From contig NZ_JAJKLK010000030.1 in NCBI RefSeq assembly GCF_020982545.1, positions 186,001 to 250,000 on the forward strand: 64,000 bases of DNA, read 5' to 3'. Of the stretch, positions 9,961-19,981 are shown piece by piece (the first letter of the stretch is position 1; every line of letters starts with the position of its first letter). The notes under the pieces were generated by a model. It was not told where the DNA came from and made no database searches. It saw only the letters and a list, made by a program, of their open reading frames with translations. The stretch is from Streptomyces sp. MNU76 (lineage in GTDB: Bacteria; Actinomycetota; Actinomycetes; Streptomycetales; Streptomycetaceae). The translations under genes and the position numbers were made by a program.

Positions 9961-10386
9961 ATGAACCCCTCGATGGACGACCGGCACATCCTCGCGGAGA
10001 TGGAGCGGCGTCTCTCGCAGGAGGATCCCGAACTGGCCGCACTGATCGATGCGTTGAACCAGCAGTTCCTCCACGAGGACGAGGACGAGGACGAGGATTC
10101 CGAGGGATGGGTCGATGACAGCGGCAGGCGGTTCGACTGGCGCTGGAAGACGGGTATCGCCTGTGCGGTCATCGCGGTGCTGGGTCTCCTCCTCACGGCC
10201 ATCCTCACTGCGACGCCGCCGTCCGCGGATGACAAGCAGGGACCGCCGAACAGCCGGCTCCCAGCAACCTCCGTTCATTCGCAGCGCCGGGCTGCCGGTT
10301 ACGGGGGGAGCCGCAGAACAAGGCCGACTCGTCTCCCGCGACCAAGCACCGAGCTTCCAGGGGGAGGCCCCGATGCGCGCCCGTGA
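9961..10386 (+). CDS. DUF3040 protein
   Basis: 141 aa. Starts MNPSMDDRHILAEMERRLSQEDPELAAL, the DUF3040 signature, followed by an acidic run (EDEDEDEDSE), one clear membrane helix (WKTGIACAVIAVLGLLLTAILTA) and an unusually long basic tail without structure. The tail overlaps the start of the CBS gene by 14 bases and may be a readthrough extension of a shorter ancestral protein. Function unknown; second DUF3040 protein in the window. Confidence 0.7.
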   Translation: MNPSMDDRHILAEMERRLSQEDPELAALIDALNQQFLHEDEDEDEDSEGWVDDSGRRFDWRWKTGIACAVIAVLGLLLTAILTATPPSADDKQGPPNSRLPATSVHSQRRAAGYGGSRRTRPTRLPRPSTELPGGGPDARP

Positions 10387-10831
10387 TCTCGCGCAGTCTT
10401 ATGTCACCGTCAGCCAGGACACCTCGGCCGTCGAGGCGCTGAGAGCCCTCGTCGAACACGGTCTGCCCGGGCTACTCGTGGTCGACTCCGGCGGGCAGCC
10501 GTACGCGGCGCTGCCCGCCTGCGAGGTGGGCAGGGCACTGCTGCCCGGCTATGTCCAAGAGGATCCCCTTCCCGCCCAAGTGATCGACGAACCTCACGCC
10601 ATTCAACTGTGCCGCGCGCTCCAGGGCCGCAAGCTCGCCGACTGCCTGCCTGCGGGCAGACCGCTCCTGCCCACAGTCACTCCGGACTGCCCTGCCCTGA
10701 AGATCGCGGAAGTGATGGGCCGCACCCGAAGTCCGCTCATCGCGGTCGTCGATCAGGGACAAGGAGGCCAAAGCCACCTTCTCGGCGTCATCACCGCCGC
10801 GCGCCTGGTGGATCAGCTCCTCCAGGCGTGA
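10373..10831 (+). CDS. CBS-domain protein
   Basis: 152 aa. Two CBS motifs: residues about 1-60 (ARDLAQSYVTVSQDTSAVEALRALVEHGLPGLLVVDSGGQPYAALP) and about 88-150 (LADCLPAGRPLLPTVTPDCPALKIAEVMGRTRSPLIAVVD...LLGVITAARLVDQLL). Stand-alone CBS pairs bind adenosyl nucleotides and act as energy sensors. It is followed at 60 bases by nhaA, which suggests a role in control of transport. Start ATG 10373 overlaps the preceding gene. Confidence 0.8.
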   Translation: MRARDLAQSYVTVSQDTSAVEALRALVEHGLPGLLVVDSGGQPYAALPACEVGRALLPGYVQEDPLPAQVIDEPHAIQLCRALQGRKLADCLPAGRPLLPTVTPDCPALKIAEVMGRTRSPLIAVVDQGQGGQSHLLGVITAARLVDQLLQA

Positions 10832-10890
10832 GCGGCCGTTCGCCTCGAAGCGACCCAGGAGGCGCGCCCCGTCATCGAAAGGTCAGCCGC

Positions 10891-12282
10891 ATGCGCCGAC
10901 GCAGCCGTAGCAACCGGACTTTCCTCGGCCGTCTCCCGCTGCCCGAGCGCAGGTTCGTGGCGGACGCGCTGCGTACCGAGACGGTCGGAGGGATGCTGTT
11001 GCTCGCCGCGGCTGCCGTGGCGCTGGTGTGGGCCAACACCCCGTTGCGCGATGCATACGATTCTGTACGGGACTTCCACTTCGGTATCGAGGCCCTGGGG
11101 CTGGACCTCTCCGTGGCCCACTGGACGGCGGACGGACTGCTGGCGATCTTCTTCTTCGTCGCCGGCGCGGAACTCAAGCGCGAGCTGGTGGTCGGCGAAC
11201 TGCGCCACCCGGGAACGGCGGCACTGCCGGTGATCGCGGCTGCCTGCGGCATGGCGGTACCGGCCCTGCTCTACGGTCTTGTCGCCACCAGCCTGGGCGG
11301 AACGTGGAACGGCTGGGCCGTCCCCATGGCCACCGACATCGCCTTCGCACTGGGCGTGCTCGCGGTGATCGATACCCACCTGCCGTCCGCACTGCGCGCC
11401 TTCCTGCTAACCCTCGCGGTGGTCGACGACCTCGGCGCCATCATCGTGATCGCCCTCTTCTACACCTCGACAATCAACCTCGCGGCTCTCATCGGCGCCG
11501 TCCTGGGGCTAGTGCTGTTCTTCCACCTGCACGACCGACGGCGTGTGCACGGCTGGTACTGGTACCTGCCGCTCGCCCTGGCCATCTGGGGCCTGATGTA
11601 CAACAGTGGCGTCCATGCCACCGTGGCAGGAGTCGCCATGGGCCTGCTCCTGCGCGTGGCCAAGGACGGCGAGCGAGGTCGACGTCCTGCCGAACAGATC
11701 GCGCACCTGGTCCGCCCGGTCTCCGCCGGGGTGGCCGTACCCCTGTTCGCGCTGTTCGCGGCTGGCGTCAGCGTCACCGGCGACACGCTGAATGATGTCG
11801 TCAGCGAACCGGAGCCGCTCGGCGTGGCCCTGGGCCTGGCCGCCGGCAAGGTACTGGGCATCTTCGGCGGCTCCTACCTCGCCGTCCGCTTCACCCGTGC
11901 CCGGCTCAGCCGGGACCTCGCCTGGGCGGACGTGATCGCCGTGGCCATGCTGGCCGGCATCGGCTTCACCGTCTCACTGCTCATCGGCGAACTCGCTTAC
12001 CCCAACCCCACCGACCTCGAGCACATCAAAGCCGCCGTCCTCCTCGGCTCCCTTGCCTCCGCACTCCTGGCCTGCCTGCTGCTGCGGCTGCGCAACACCA
12101 AATACCGGCGACTGTACGAGGAAGAGAACCGCGACGATAACGCCGACGGCATCCCCGACATCTACCAACACGCCGACTCAAGCCCGCCGCAGAACGCCCC
12201 CCGGAACACTCAGCAGCCAGACCACCCTGGTCACGACGACAGCGGAGGACCGCCTGCCCCGATCACCAGGAGAGGACGATGA
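10891..12282 (+). CDS. nhaA: Na+/H+ antiporter NhaA (first copy)
   Basis: 463 aa. Twelve membrane helices with NhaA signatures: ALVWANTPL near the N terminus, FFFVAGAELKRELVVGELR, VPMATDIAFALGVLAVI, the ion-binding Asp pair in LAVVDDLGAIIVIALFY, NSGVHATVAGVAMGLL and GIGFTVSLLIGELAY. The acidic/Pro-rich C-terminal tail (about residues 415-463) is longer than in the E. coli protein. Exports Na+ or Li+ for H+ in alkaline or salt stress. Its stop overlaps the start of the site-2 protease by four bases (ATGA), indicating translational coupling. A second NhaA lies at 15113-16387. Confidence 0.92.
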   Translation: MRRRSRSNRTFLGRLPLPERRFVADALRTETVGGMLLLAAAAVALVWANTPLRDAYDSVRDFHFGIEALGLDLSVAHWTADGLLAIFFFVAGAELKRELVVGELRHPGTAALPVIAAACGMAVPALLYGLVATSLGGTWNGWAVPMATDIAFALGVLAVIDTHLPSALRAFLLTLAVVDDLGAIIVIALFYTSTINLAALIGAVLGLVLFFHLHDRRRVHGWYWYLPLALAIWGLMYNSGVHATVAGVAMGLLLRVAKDGERGRRPAEQIAHLVRPVSAGVAVPLFALFAAGVSVTGDTLNDVVSEPEPLGVALGLAAGKVLGIFGGSYLAVRFTRARLSRDLAWADVIAVAMLAGIGFTVSLLIGELAYPNPTDLEHIKAAVLLGSLASALLACLLLRLRNTKYRRLYEEENRDDNADGIPDIYQHADSSPPQNAPRNTQQPDHPGHDDSGGPPAPITRRGR

Positions 12283-13406
12283 ACAACTCAGTACGGATGG
12301 GACGTGTCCTCGGGGTGCCGCTGCGCCTCCACTGGACCGTGCCCCTACTTCTGCTGCTCTTCGGATACAGCCTGGCCAGTCAGACACTCCCGGCCGCCAT
12401 TCCGGACCAGCCCAGCTCTATCTACACGGTCGCCGGCCTGGCTGGCGCCCTGCTGCTCCTTGCGAGTCTGCTGGCCCATGAGGCCGCCCACGCGGTCACA
12501 GCCCGAAACAAGGGCATCCAAGTCCAGAGCATCACCCTGTGGGCCCTGGGCGGGATGACTGAAATGGGCAGGCCGCGGGCGGCCGGCGCGGCCTTTCTGG
12601 TAGCCGTGATGGGGCCGCTCACCAGCCTTGTCATCGGTGCCGCCGCAGTGGGGGCAGGCATCGGGCTGAACACGTTGCCCGGCTGGGAAATGCCCGCGGC
12701 CGTCCTGCTCTGGCTCGGATGGGTCAACCTCGTCGTCGGCGTGTTCAATCTGCTGCCGGCCGCACCGCTCGACGGAGGACGGGTGGTGCAGGCGCTGATG
12801 TGGTGGCGTACCGGAGACCGGGACCGCGCCGAGCGCGCGGCCGGACGCAGCGGGCAGATTCTGGGCATCGTTCTGATCGGCGTCGGATGGATCGCCGTCC
12901 TGCGCGGCACTCTCAGTGGGCTATGGCTGGCGCTCATCGGCTTCTTCGTCATGATCGTTGCGACCGCGGAGCGCCAGCATGCGACACTCGCTCCCGCCCT
13001 GCGCGGAGTCCGGGCGGCCGACGCCATGTCGAGTCCCGTCGAGACGTGCCACGACTGGCTGACCGTGCAGCGGTGCATCGACGACGTGGTCGTGCGGACC
13101 CCTCACTCCAAGGTGATCCTGATCGACTTCCAAGGACATCCCAGCGGCCTGCTCCACCTCCCGCGGCTTGCGAAAGTCCCCGCGCCGCAGCGGGAGACCC
13201 TGCGTATACGGGATGTAGCGATTCCCTGGGCGCGGTGCACCACCTGCGCACCGGACGACCTGCTGGAGAACGTGCTCGAAAAGCTCTCACTGGCCAGTGG
13301 CATGCCCATTGTCGTCACCGACGGGCAACAACTGGTGGGCGTCATCACCGAACGCGACATCTCCCGGCTCGTCCAGCGCCGCACATTCCGCGGGGAGAAC
13401 CAGTGA
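12279..13406 (+). CDS. M50 site-2 protease with CBS domains
   Basis: 375 aa. Intramembrane zinc metalloprotease: HEAAH at residues 67-71 in a membrane helix and the third ligand in NLLPAAPLDGGRVVQ (Asp 165). Six or so membrane helices are followed by two CBS domains (about 245-300 and 315-370, ending VVTDGQQLVGVITERDISRLV). The arrangement matches the Rip3-type actinobacterial S2P-CBS family, which cleaves membrane proteins such as anti-sigma factors under nucleotide control. Coupled to nhaA by an ATGA overlap, so the antiporter or its regulator may be the target; that is inference. Confidence 0.88.
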   Translation: MNNSVRMGRVLGVPLRLHWTVPLLLLLFGYSLASQTLPAAIPDQPSSIYTVAGLAGALLLLASLLAHEAAHAVTARNKGIQVQSITLWALGGMTEMGRPRAAGAAFLVAVMGPLTSLVIGAAAVGAGIGLNTLPGWEMPAAVLLWLGWVNLVVGVFNLLPAAPLDGGRVVQALMWWRTGDRDRAERAAGRSGQILGIVLIGVGWIAVLRGTLSGLWLALIGFFVMIVATAERQHATLAPALRGVRAADAMSSPVETCHDWLTVQRCIDDVVVRTPHSKVILIDFQGHPSGLLHLPRLAKVPAPQRETLRIRDVAIPWARCTTCAPDDLLENVLEKLSLASGMPIVVTDGQQLVGVITERDISRLVQRRTFRGENQ

Positions 13407-13618
13407 CCATCTCACACGGCTTTCACCGGCAGCGGACGCGGCGTCCCGCAGCGATCACGGCGACCCAGCGGTAGGAGCCGTGCCGCTCCCGCTGCTCACC
13501 CGGATGCGGGCCGTCCGGGTCGGCGAGGCGGTCGGCGTTGGGCCGGCGCAGCCCTCGCCGCGGGCGGGCCACGGCCTTGGCGGCGATCCCCACCGCCCGC
13601 GCCAGCGTGCGTGAACAC

Positions 13619-13970
13619 GTCTGGCAGTTGACCGGCGCAGCGGCGTTGGACGCCGCAGTTTGGTAACCGTGGACCTGGACGCGTGTGGGTGATCGCACAT
13701 CCCGAGAAAGCAGGACGACGTGGCAGCGACCTGGAAGAAGAGCATTGGCCACCATCCGCTGATGGGGTTCGTCGACCACGGGTATAACCGGACCTGGCGA
13801 GCGGGTGGCCGGTCTGCTGCGGCCCGTGAACGCGGGCATCAACACTGCTGACCATATCGACGCCCTCCTACTGGCAACTGGCCCAACGGCCCAAGCTCAC
13901 TGGGGGCGGACGCCGAACCCTGATCCGCACCGAGTTCGGCGGCGGCACTCACGAGTTCGCGCCCTGCGCA
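13619..13970 (+). pseudogene. IS1380-family transposase remnant
   Basis: A degraded gene shown by fragments in more than one frame: VDLDA, then after an in-frame TGA, KQDDVAATWKKSIGHHPLMGFVDHG, PGERVAGLLRPVNAGINTADHID, and GRRTLIRTEFGGGTHEF. These are consecutive conserved blocks of IS1380-type DDE transposases, including the DLDAT first Asp and the SGGGTHEF region. At least one stop and two frame changes separate them. No terminal repeats were found. The remaining bases between 13407 and 14164 hold no other recognisable gene. Confidence 0.7.
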
Positions 13971-14164
13971 TCAGGGCTGCTGCTGGGACGGTCCCCAGCG
14001 GGGCAGGGCGCCACGCTTCGCGTACACCTACATGCCACACCAGGGCAGAAATGGGGTTTGCCACCGATGTCCACCCCCACCCCTGATCGGTCAGGGTGAA
14101 AGCCAGCGGGAAGCGTCGGCTGCCCGGCCCGCTTCCGAACGTGCGTGTGGAAAGGATCACGCCG

Positions 14165-14488
14165 ATGGCACTGAACACCGCCGGTGTGGGGTCGCCTGAG
14201 GAACGTACCGGCGTGCACCAGGCACGGCGGCGCCTGGAGCTTGAGCGCGAGGTTCGCCTAGCCCAGTTGGATGCGCTCAACGAGGCCGAGCCCACGGTCG
14301 ATGGTGTGTTGGCCAGCCAGAAGAACACTGTTCGGCGCGCGCTTATCGGCATCGACAATGCCTTGGCCCGGCTGAACGACGGCGTCTACGGCACGTGCCG
14401 GAACTGCGCCCAGCCCTTCCACGCAGCACAGCTGGAGATCCGGCCTTTGACGCGATACTGCGTCACCTGTCAACAGCGCACCGGCTGA
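14165..14488 (+). CDS. DksA/TraR-type zinc-finger protein
   Basis: 107 aa. A long N-terminal helix (ARRRLELEREVRLAQLDALNE...) leads to a C4 zinc finger, CRNC-x(19)-CVTC, at the C terminus, with the typical segment ALARLNDGVYGTCRNCAQPF. DksA/TraR proteins enter the RNA polymerase secondary channel and adjust transcription under stress. Start at ATG 14165. A single gene in a run of stress genes. Family assignment is good, action on polymerase is inferred from the family. Confidence 0.8.
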   Translation: MALNTAGVGSPEERTGVHQARRRLELEREVRLAQLDALNEAEPTVDGVLASQKNTVRRALIGIDNALARLNDGVYGTCRNCAQPFHAAQLEIRPLTRYCVTCQQRTG

Positions 14489-14494
14489 CGCGCT

Positions 14495-14700
14495 TTGCGT
14501 TTGCTTGCTGCCAAGGGAGATGCCAGCCGTTACGGGGAAGTCCAGGACTGCGCCTTCCAGTGGGCCACCACCGGAGGAACCTTCGACTACCAGCATTTGC
14601 ACTGGCTGGCCGGTCTCATCGAGCGAGCGACGCACGCCTTGCGCACTCCCGACCTGGACGGCACCGACCATGCCAGCCGCAACGAAAGGGCGGCATGGTC
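14495..14700 (+). pseudogene. fragment of GH15 glucanase gene
   Basis: The translated segment RYGEVQDCAFQWATTGGTFDYQ and following IERATHALRTPDLDG aligns with YGEILDCAFQWAATGGRLDDS...EQARRAWSTPDRG in the intact GH15 enzyme encoded at 20926-22779. Only about 60 codons remain, with no GH15 sequence upstream or downstream, so this is a gene remnant rather than a small protein. From 14700 to 15112 no gene is recognisable. Confidence 0.65.
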
Positions 14701-15112
14701 CGCTGCCGAGGTTCGGCAGCAGACGGACGGGCGGGGCCAGGGGTTCCGCCTCCCGCCAGGGCCCTTTGCGGTCGCGCCGGTCAAGCGGACCACCTGAGGG
14801 AGGGGCCGCGCACCGCAGAACGGGACGGTTGGGCAGCGTACTGGTGGAGATCGAAATGCCGGGCGGTTTGTTGGTGTCCACCTCGGGAGGTCGTGGAGGA
14901 CCTCCGGTCCTCGCCTACGTGACGCTCTCGGGTGCGAGGGCGGCGTCGGCCAGCGCTGCATCATGATGTCCGCGCGCATCGCTGCCATGGCACCTGGTCT
15001 GTGTGTGCCTGGTGGCACCGGCGCGAGGTCGCGCCGTCCAGTGGGGTGCGGCTGCGCCGCAGGGCGAACTCTGTGAGAGTCGACGCGGAGGAGTGATAGC
15101 CACCGCGCATGC

Positions 15113-16387
15113 ATGGCTATTCGTGGACGAGGGAGGGTGACAGAAGTCGTGGCTGGTCCGATCAGACGCATGGCGGCTGCGGTCACCTCCCCGCTGCGGG
15201 CGTTCCTGCACGCGGAGAGCGCGGGCGGGATCGTCCTCGTCATCGCGGCGGCGAGCGCGCTGGTGTGGGCGAACAGCCCGGCGGCAGACGGCTACGTCCA
15301 GTTCTGGCAGCAGAAGGTCACCCTCGGCGGTGGGCAAGCGAGGGTCACCCACGACCTGCGGCACTGGGTCAACGACGGGCTGATGGTCCTGTTCTTCTTC
15401 GTCATCGGCCTGGAGATCAAACGTGAACTGGTCGTCGGTGAGCTGCGTGACCGCCGCGCAGCGATGCTGCCCGCGCTGGCAGCCGTCGGCGGTGTCGTAC
15501 TTCCGGCGCTGCTGTACCTGGCCGTCGTCGGCGAAGGGGAGGCGGGGCGCGGGTGGGGCATTCCGATGGCCACCGACATCGCCTTCGCCGTAGGTGTCCT
15601 GGCTCTGCTGGGCCGCCGCGCTTCAGCCGGGGCGAAGCTGTTCCTGCTCAGCGTCGCCATCGTCGACGACATCCTCGCCATCGGCGTCATCGCGGTCTTC
15701 TACACCGACCGCCTCAGCCTCGGATGGCTGGCCGGCGCGGTGGCCGGACTGCTGGTCGTCGTCGGCATGCGCAGGCTCGGAGTGAACTCGCCCTGGGCGT
15801 ACGCGCCCGTCGGGGTGCTCGTCTGGTTCGCCACCCTGGAATCCGGCGTGCACGCCACCCTCGCCGGGGTCGCGCTCGGTCTGCTCACCCCGGCCCGGCC
15901 CGTGGCCGAGCGTAACGTTCTGGATGACCTGGAACGCTCTTTGCACCCGGTCAGCGCCTTCCTGGTGATTCCGGTTTTTGCCCTGGCCAACGCCGGGGTT
16001 GACCTGCGCGGCGGCGTACTCGCAGACGCATTCGGCCAGCCGGTGACCTGGGCGATCATCATCGGTCTCGTCGTCGGCAAGATCATCGGCATCGGCGGGG
16101 TGACCTACCTCGTGCGCCGGCTGAACTGGGGTGCTCTGCCCGCGGGCATGCATCACCGCGAGGTCCTCGGCGCTGCCGCGCTGGGGGGTATCGGGTTCAC
16201 CGTCTCGTTGTTCATCACCGACCTGGCCTTCACCGACGCCGCCCTGATCGGCCAGGCCAAGGTCGGCATCCTCACCGCCTCCGCAGCCGCCGCCCTGGCT
16301 GGAGCGGTGCTGCTCCTCACCGCCCCGGCGGGAACCGGCGTCACCACCACGCCATCCGCGTCGAACGAGGACCGATCCGAAAACTGA
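15113..16387 (+). CDS. nhaA: Na+/H+ antiporter NhaA (second copy)
   Basis: 424 aa or slightly shorter, since GTG 15149 is also possible. Carries all NhaA landmarks: ALVWANSPA, FFFVIGLEIKRELVVGELRD, IPMATDIAFAVGVLALLG, VAIVDDILAIGVIAVFYT with the Asp pair, LESGVHATLAGVALGLLTP and GIGFTVSLFITDLAF. It is only moderately similar to the first NhaA (different C terminus, no long acidic tail), so an ancient rather than recent duplicate. TerC follows after 11 bases with its own ribosome site, so the two are probably one operon for pH and cation homeostasis. Confidence 0.92.
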   Translation: MAIRGRGRVTEVVAGPIRRMAAAVTSPLRAFLHAESAGGIVLVIAAASALVWANSPAADGYVQFWQQKVTLGGGQARVTHDLRHWVNDGLMVLFFFVIGLEIKRELVVGELRDRRAAMLPALAAVGGVVLPALLYLAVVGEGEAGRGWGIPMATDIAFAVGVLALLGRRASAGAKLFLLSVAIVDDILAIGVIAVFYTDRLSLGWLAGAVAGLLVVVGMRRLGVNSPWAYAPVGVLVWFATLESGVHATLAGVALGLLTPARPVAERNVLDDLERSLHPVSAFLVIPVFALANAGVDLRGGVLADAFGQPVTWAIIIGLVVGKIIGIGGVTYLVRRLNWGALPAGMHHREVLGAAALGGIGFTVSLFITDLAFTDAALIGQAKVGILTASAAAALAGAVLLLTAPAGTGVTTTPSASNEDRSEN

Positions 16388-16398
16388 AAGGAGGACCG

Positions 16399-17421
16399 GT
16401 GCTCCAGATCAGCGCACTCGTCTGGACTGTCACTATCGGCCTGATCCTGATCCTGCTCGCCGTCGACCTGATTTTGGCCGCCGTGCGCCCGCACCGGGTC
16501 GGCTTCGGTGAGGCCACCGCGTGGTCGGTGTTCTACATCCTTGTAGCCGTCGCCTTCGGCCTCTGGTTCGCCGCGCGATACGGCGGCGAGTTCGGCACCG
16601 AGTACTTCGCCGGCTACATCGTCGAGAAGAGCCTGTCGGTCGACAACCTGTTCGTCTTCGTCATCATCATGACCACCTTCGCCGTGCCGGCGGAACACCA
16701 GCACAAGGTCCTCACCTTCGGCATCATGCTCGCCCTGATCATGCGCGGAATCTTCATCGCGCTCGGAGCCACCCTGCTGGCGCTGTTCTCGTTCATGTTC
16801 CTGCTGTTCGGGCTGCTGCTGATCTACACGGCCGTACAGCTGTTCCGGCACCGCGACGAGGACCCCGACATCGAGGACAACGTCATGGTCAAAGCGGCCC
16901 GCCGCATCCTGCCGATCACCGCCGACTACGTCGGCGGCAAACTCACCACCCGCATCGACGGGCGCCGGATGGTCACCCCGCTGTTCATCGTCCTGCTCGC
17001 CATCGGCAGCATCGACCTGCTCTTCGCGCTCGACTCCATCCCCGCGGTGTTCGGCATCACCCAGGAGGCCTACATCGTCTTCACCGCCAACGCGTTCGCC
17101 CTGCTCGGCCTGCGCGCCCTGTTCTTCCTCGTCAAGGGGCTGCTGGACCGGCTGGTGTATCTGTCCGCCGGGCTCGCGCTGATCCTTGCGTTCATCGGCG
17201 TCAAGCTCATCCTGCACTGGGCACATGTCGACCTGAACGAGGGGGTCCCCGAGATCTCCACCCCGATCAGCCTCGCTGTGATCGCCTTCGTGCTCGCAGT
17301 CGTCACCGTGGCCAGCCTGGTCAAGACCAGGCGCGACCCGACCACCAAGGCCCACCCGGGCTCACTGCGTGCGCATCCCCCCAAGGCGAAGGAGTCCAGC
17401 CAGGAAGCCGGCCCATTCTGA
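16399..17421 (+). CDS. TerC/Alx-family membrane protein
   Basis: 340 aa. Nine or so membrane helices with TerC-family motifs: the acidic EKSLSVDNLFVFVIIM segment and LFALDSIPAVFGITQEAYIVFTANAFALLGLRALFF. The related Alx and TerC proteins handle Mn2+ or other metal stress and alkaline stress; an Mn2+ export role is family-based inference. GTG start with AGGAGG seven bases upstream. No yybP-ykoY-type leader fits in the 11-bp gap, so expression probably follows nhaA. Confidence 0.88.
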   Translation: MLQISALVWTVTIGLILILLAVDLILAAVRPHRVGFGEATAWSVFYILVAVAFGLWFAARYGGEFGTEYFAGYIVEKSLSVDNLFVFVIIMTTFAVPAEHQHKVLTFGIMLALIMRGIFIALGATLLALFSFMFLLFGLLLIYTAVQLFRHRDEDPDIEDNVMVKAARRILPITADYVGGKLTTRIDGRRMVTPLFIVLLAIGSIDLLFALDSIPAVFGITQEAYIVFTANAFALLGLRALFFLVKGLLDRLVYLSAGLALILAFIGVKLILHWAHVDLNEGVPEISTPISLAVIAFVLAVVTVASLVKTRRDPTTKAHPGSLRAHPPKAKESSQEAGPF

Positions 17422-17509
17422 ACTGGGCCAGGGACGCAAGTCAGCTCGGCCCTGGACTGCCAAGCGATCTCTGTCTTCCGGTGCCGGTTGGGAGGGACTG
17501 TGTGGGCCG

Positions 17510-19685
17510 TCACGGTCGTCGTTCGTTCCGCTTCGTGTTCAGAGCGTCGACTGCTTCGCGTGCGCCCCCGACTGTCGCATAGTCGACCGCGATGAAGGTG
17601 ACTGGTCGTCCGCGTTGCCGTTCGCATTCCTTCACCCGCGCAAGGATGTGCTCCCGCGAGTTGACCTGGCCGGCGTCGAGCCGACTGGAGCCGCCGGCGG
17701 CGACGAAGTGGTTGAGCAGGAAGAGCTGCCCCTCAGTACCTCCCCGGTTCGGTCGGCAGGTCATCTCCTCGGGGCTGCGGAAGGCGAACGGCGTCTCCAC
17801 GCCGTAGCGGTAGAAGTTGCGGTACCACGGTGCCGGACCGTCTGCCTTCTCGGCGAAGACGACCAGACACCGATCAGTGTCGATCATGTCAGCCAGCCGC
17901 GGCCACGGGTGGGTGGGGTCCTGGCCGGGTTCGTACAGCAGGTCTGTCAGCCCTGCCTCCTCGAAGGCCGCTTCGGTCTCCTCCGGGCTGGTCCCGTCCT
18001 GCATGATCAGCGTGACGATCTCCGTGGAATGCGTCCGGAGCCAGTCACCGATCTCTCGCAGAGTGGGCACCAGTTCCAGCGCGCCGGCTCCGCAGACCGA
18101 GTGGCACAGCCACAGGCCCTGCCGAGGCGGGTTGACGTATTCCAGAGCCTGGGTGAGTTGGTGACGCAGGCGCGGTGAGAAGTCCGAGGTGCTCAGACGG
18201 TCGGCGACCTCGTGCGGCTCTCCCAGTATTGGCTGTCGATCTGTAGGGCGCGTACTCCGGCATTCAACTGTCCGACGATGTCCGGGTCCTGGGCAGGGCC
18301 GATGAAGTGATCCGCCATCGTGGCCATCGCGTTGTGCGACGTGAGGTGGGCTACCTCGTCGTATCGCATGTCGCAGAGATGGGAGCTGCCTTGGCAGATG
18401 CGCGGGGCCGACTGAGGGATCGTCTGCGCGGCCAGCGCAACGCTGACCGTCACCGCGGCCGCCACTGCGGCCGGCAATGCCTGGCGGCGGGGCGCCGTGA
18501 AGGAGGGGAAGGCAGGTCGAGTCTGTCGGGCCCAGCTCACAGTGACGAGCACGGCTCCCGCGGCCACCAGAAGCGTGGCGACCGAGGCGCCAGTACCGAG
18601 CAGCCGCTCGAAAGCCGTGGTCTGAATGGCGTTGACGAGGTGGGCCGCTGCCGGTGGCCAGGACGATGGCGTGTCCAGCGAGCCGCTCATCATGACGCCG
18701 GCGAGGGGCGCCGCCAACGCGGTCAACAGGCCGGTCGTGGCGAGTGCCCAGCCCAGTGGCATCAATCGGCGGGCGGTGCCTGGAGGGCCGGAAGACCACA
18801 CGATCGCCAGAGCGGCGAGGCCGACTGCGGCGGCGAGTGGCACCACCACTCCCTGCATGAGCCGGGTACCGAGTTGTATGCGGTCAAGCGGTGCCAGGGC
18901 GTCTTCCGGCATCCCGAGATCGGTGGTGATGATCCACGTGTTCCCGTCGGCGTTCCGCAGCACGGCCGCGGCTGCGGCGCGCGTGCGCTCGGAGACGGCG
19001 GCCGGGGCGACGGCGGCCAGGGCCGAGGCCACATCTCCGCTTGCCAAAGCGGACTGGACCTCGGGTTCGAGCGCCCGCCTGTCGGCCTTGGGCACCAAGC
19101 CCAGGAGCACCGAGGTGGCACGCTCCGCCTGGTCGGGCGAGAGCGCCAAAGTGGGCAGCCCGTCCGGTCGCTCGCCTTCTACCAACTGAGCCGCCGTCTC
19201 CGCCAGGCGGTCGGTGAATGCCTGGAAGTCGGGCTCGGACCGCTGCTGTATCGAGGCGACGGCGTCACCGAGATAGGTCTGGGCGAGCCTGCCGACGTTC
19301 TCCGCGAGCGGCTGGACGTCCACTGTCAGACGCAAGGTGTCCCGATCGCCTTCGAGGTAGGCGATCACCTCGGTGATCTGCTGGTTCGCCATGGCCCGCA
19401 GCGTCTCCGGGGGAGCACCGTCTTCAGGTTGGATGTCACCGCCGACTCCGGCACGGGCAAGCGGGCCAGCAGGTCACGGGTGAGGGCCGAGCTCTGCGGA
19501 GCGACCAGCACTTCGTCGTACAGACGTTCGTAGGCCCGTTCCTCCTCGAGGACCTTGCCGTAGAAGCCGGCATTGAGCACGGTGCTCCGCATGATGGCGG
19601 CAAAAGCCAGGACGGCCAAGCAGAGAACCGCCACCGTCCAGGCCGCCGGATGCAGCCACCGCGCGCCGCGCAACGGCCCTCGCAT
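17510..19685 (-). pseudogene. membrane protein with C-terminal PI-PLC-like domain, two frameshifts
   Basis: One gene spread over three frames, about 725 codons. N-terminal membrane helix (AAWTVAVLCLAVLAFAAIM), an extracytoplasmic helical region, more membrane helices (QGVVVPLAAAVGLAALAIVW and others), then a PI-PLC X-like domain with the two expected histidines (HLTSHNAMATMAD and LWLCHSVCGAG). A missing C in a C-run near 19408 separates NLKTVLP from ETLRAMANQQ; a one-base shift near 18220 separates QIDSQYWE from PHEVADRLS. Restoring both gives a continuous protein. Family members hydrolyse phosphoinositide-like or other phosphodiesters; substrate unknown. Either pseudogene or sequence error. 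Confidence 0.75.
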
Positions 19686-19981
19686 CCCCCCATCGTGGAT
19701 CACGCTCCGCGAGGTCGGCAACCGGCAGCCCGCAGGCGTCGCCCCGGCCCCATTTGTCCAGGCGGCTTCGGTGTGACGTCTTCTGATCGTCCGGGTCGAA
19801 AGGGCCTTGATCAGTCGTCGAACAGGCAGGTCGCGGGCCCGTTCACGGTTGACTCGCCGGTCCGACACGGTATGGCCAGCAGCAGCGGATGCCGCCGTCT
19901 TTAGCGCGCCCGGCCCCGGGTACTCGCTGAGTCCCGCTGCTGCAGTGCTTCGTGGGAGCGAAAAGGAAAGCAGGAGGGTGC

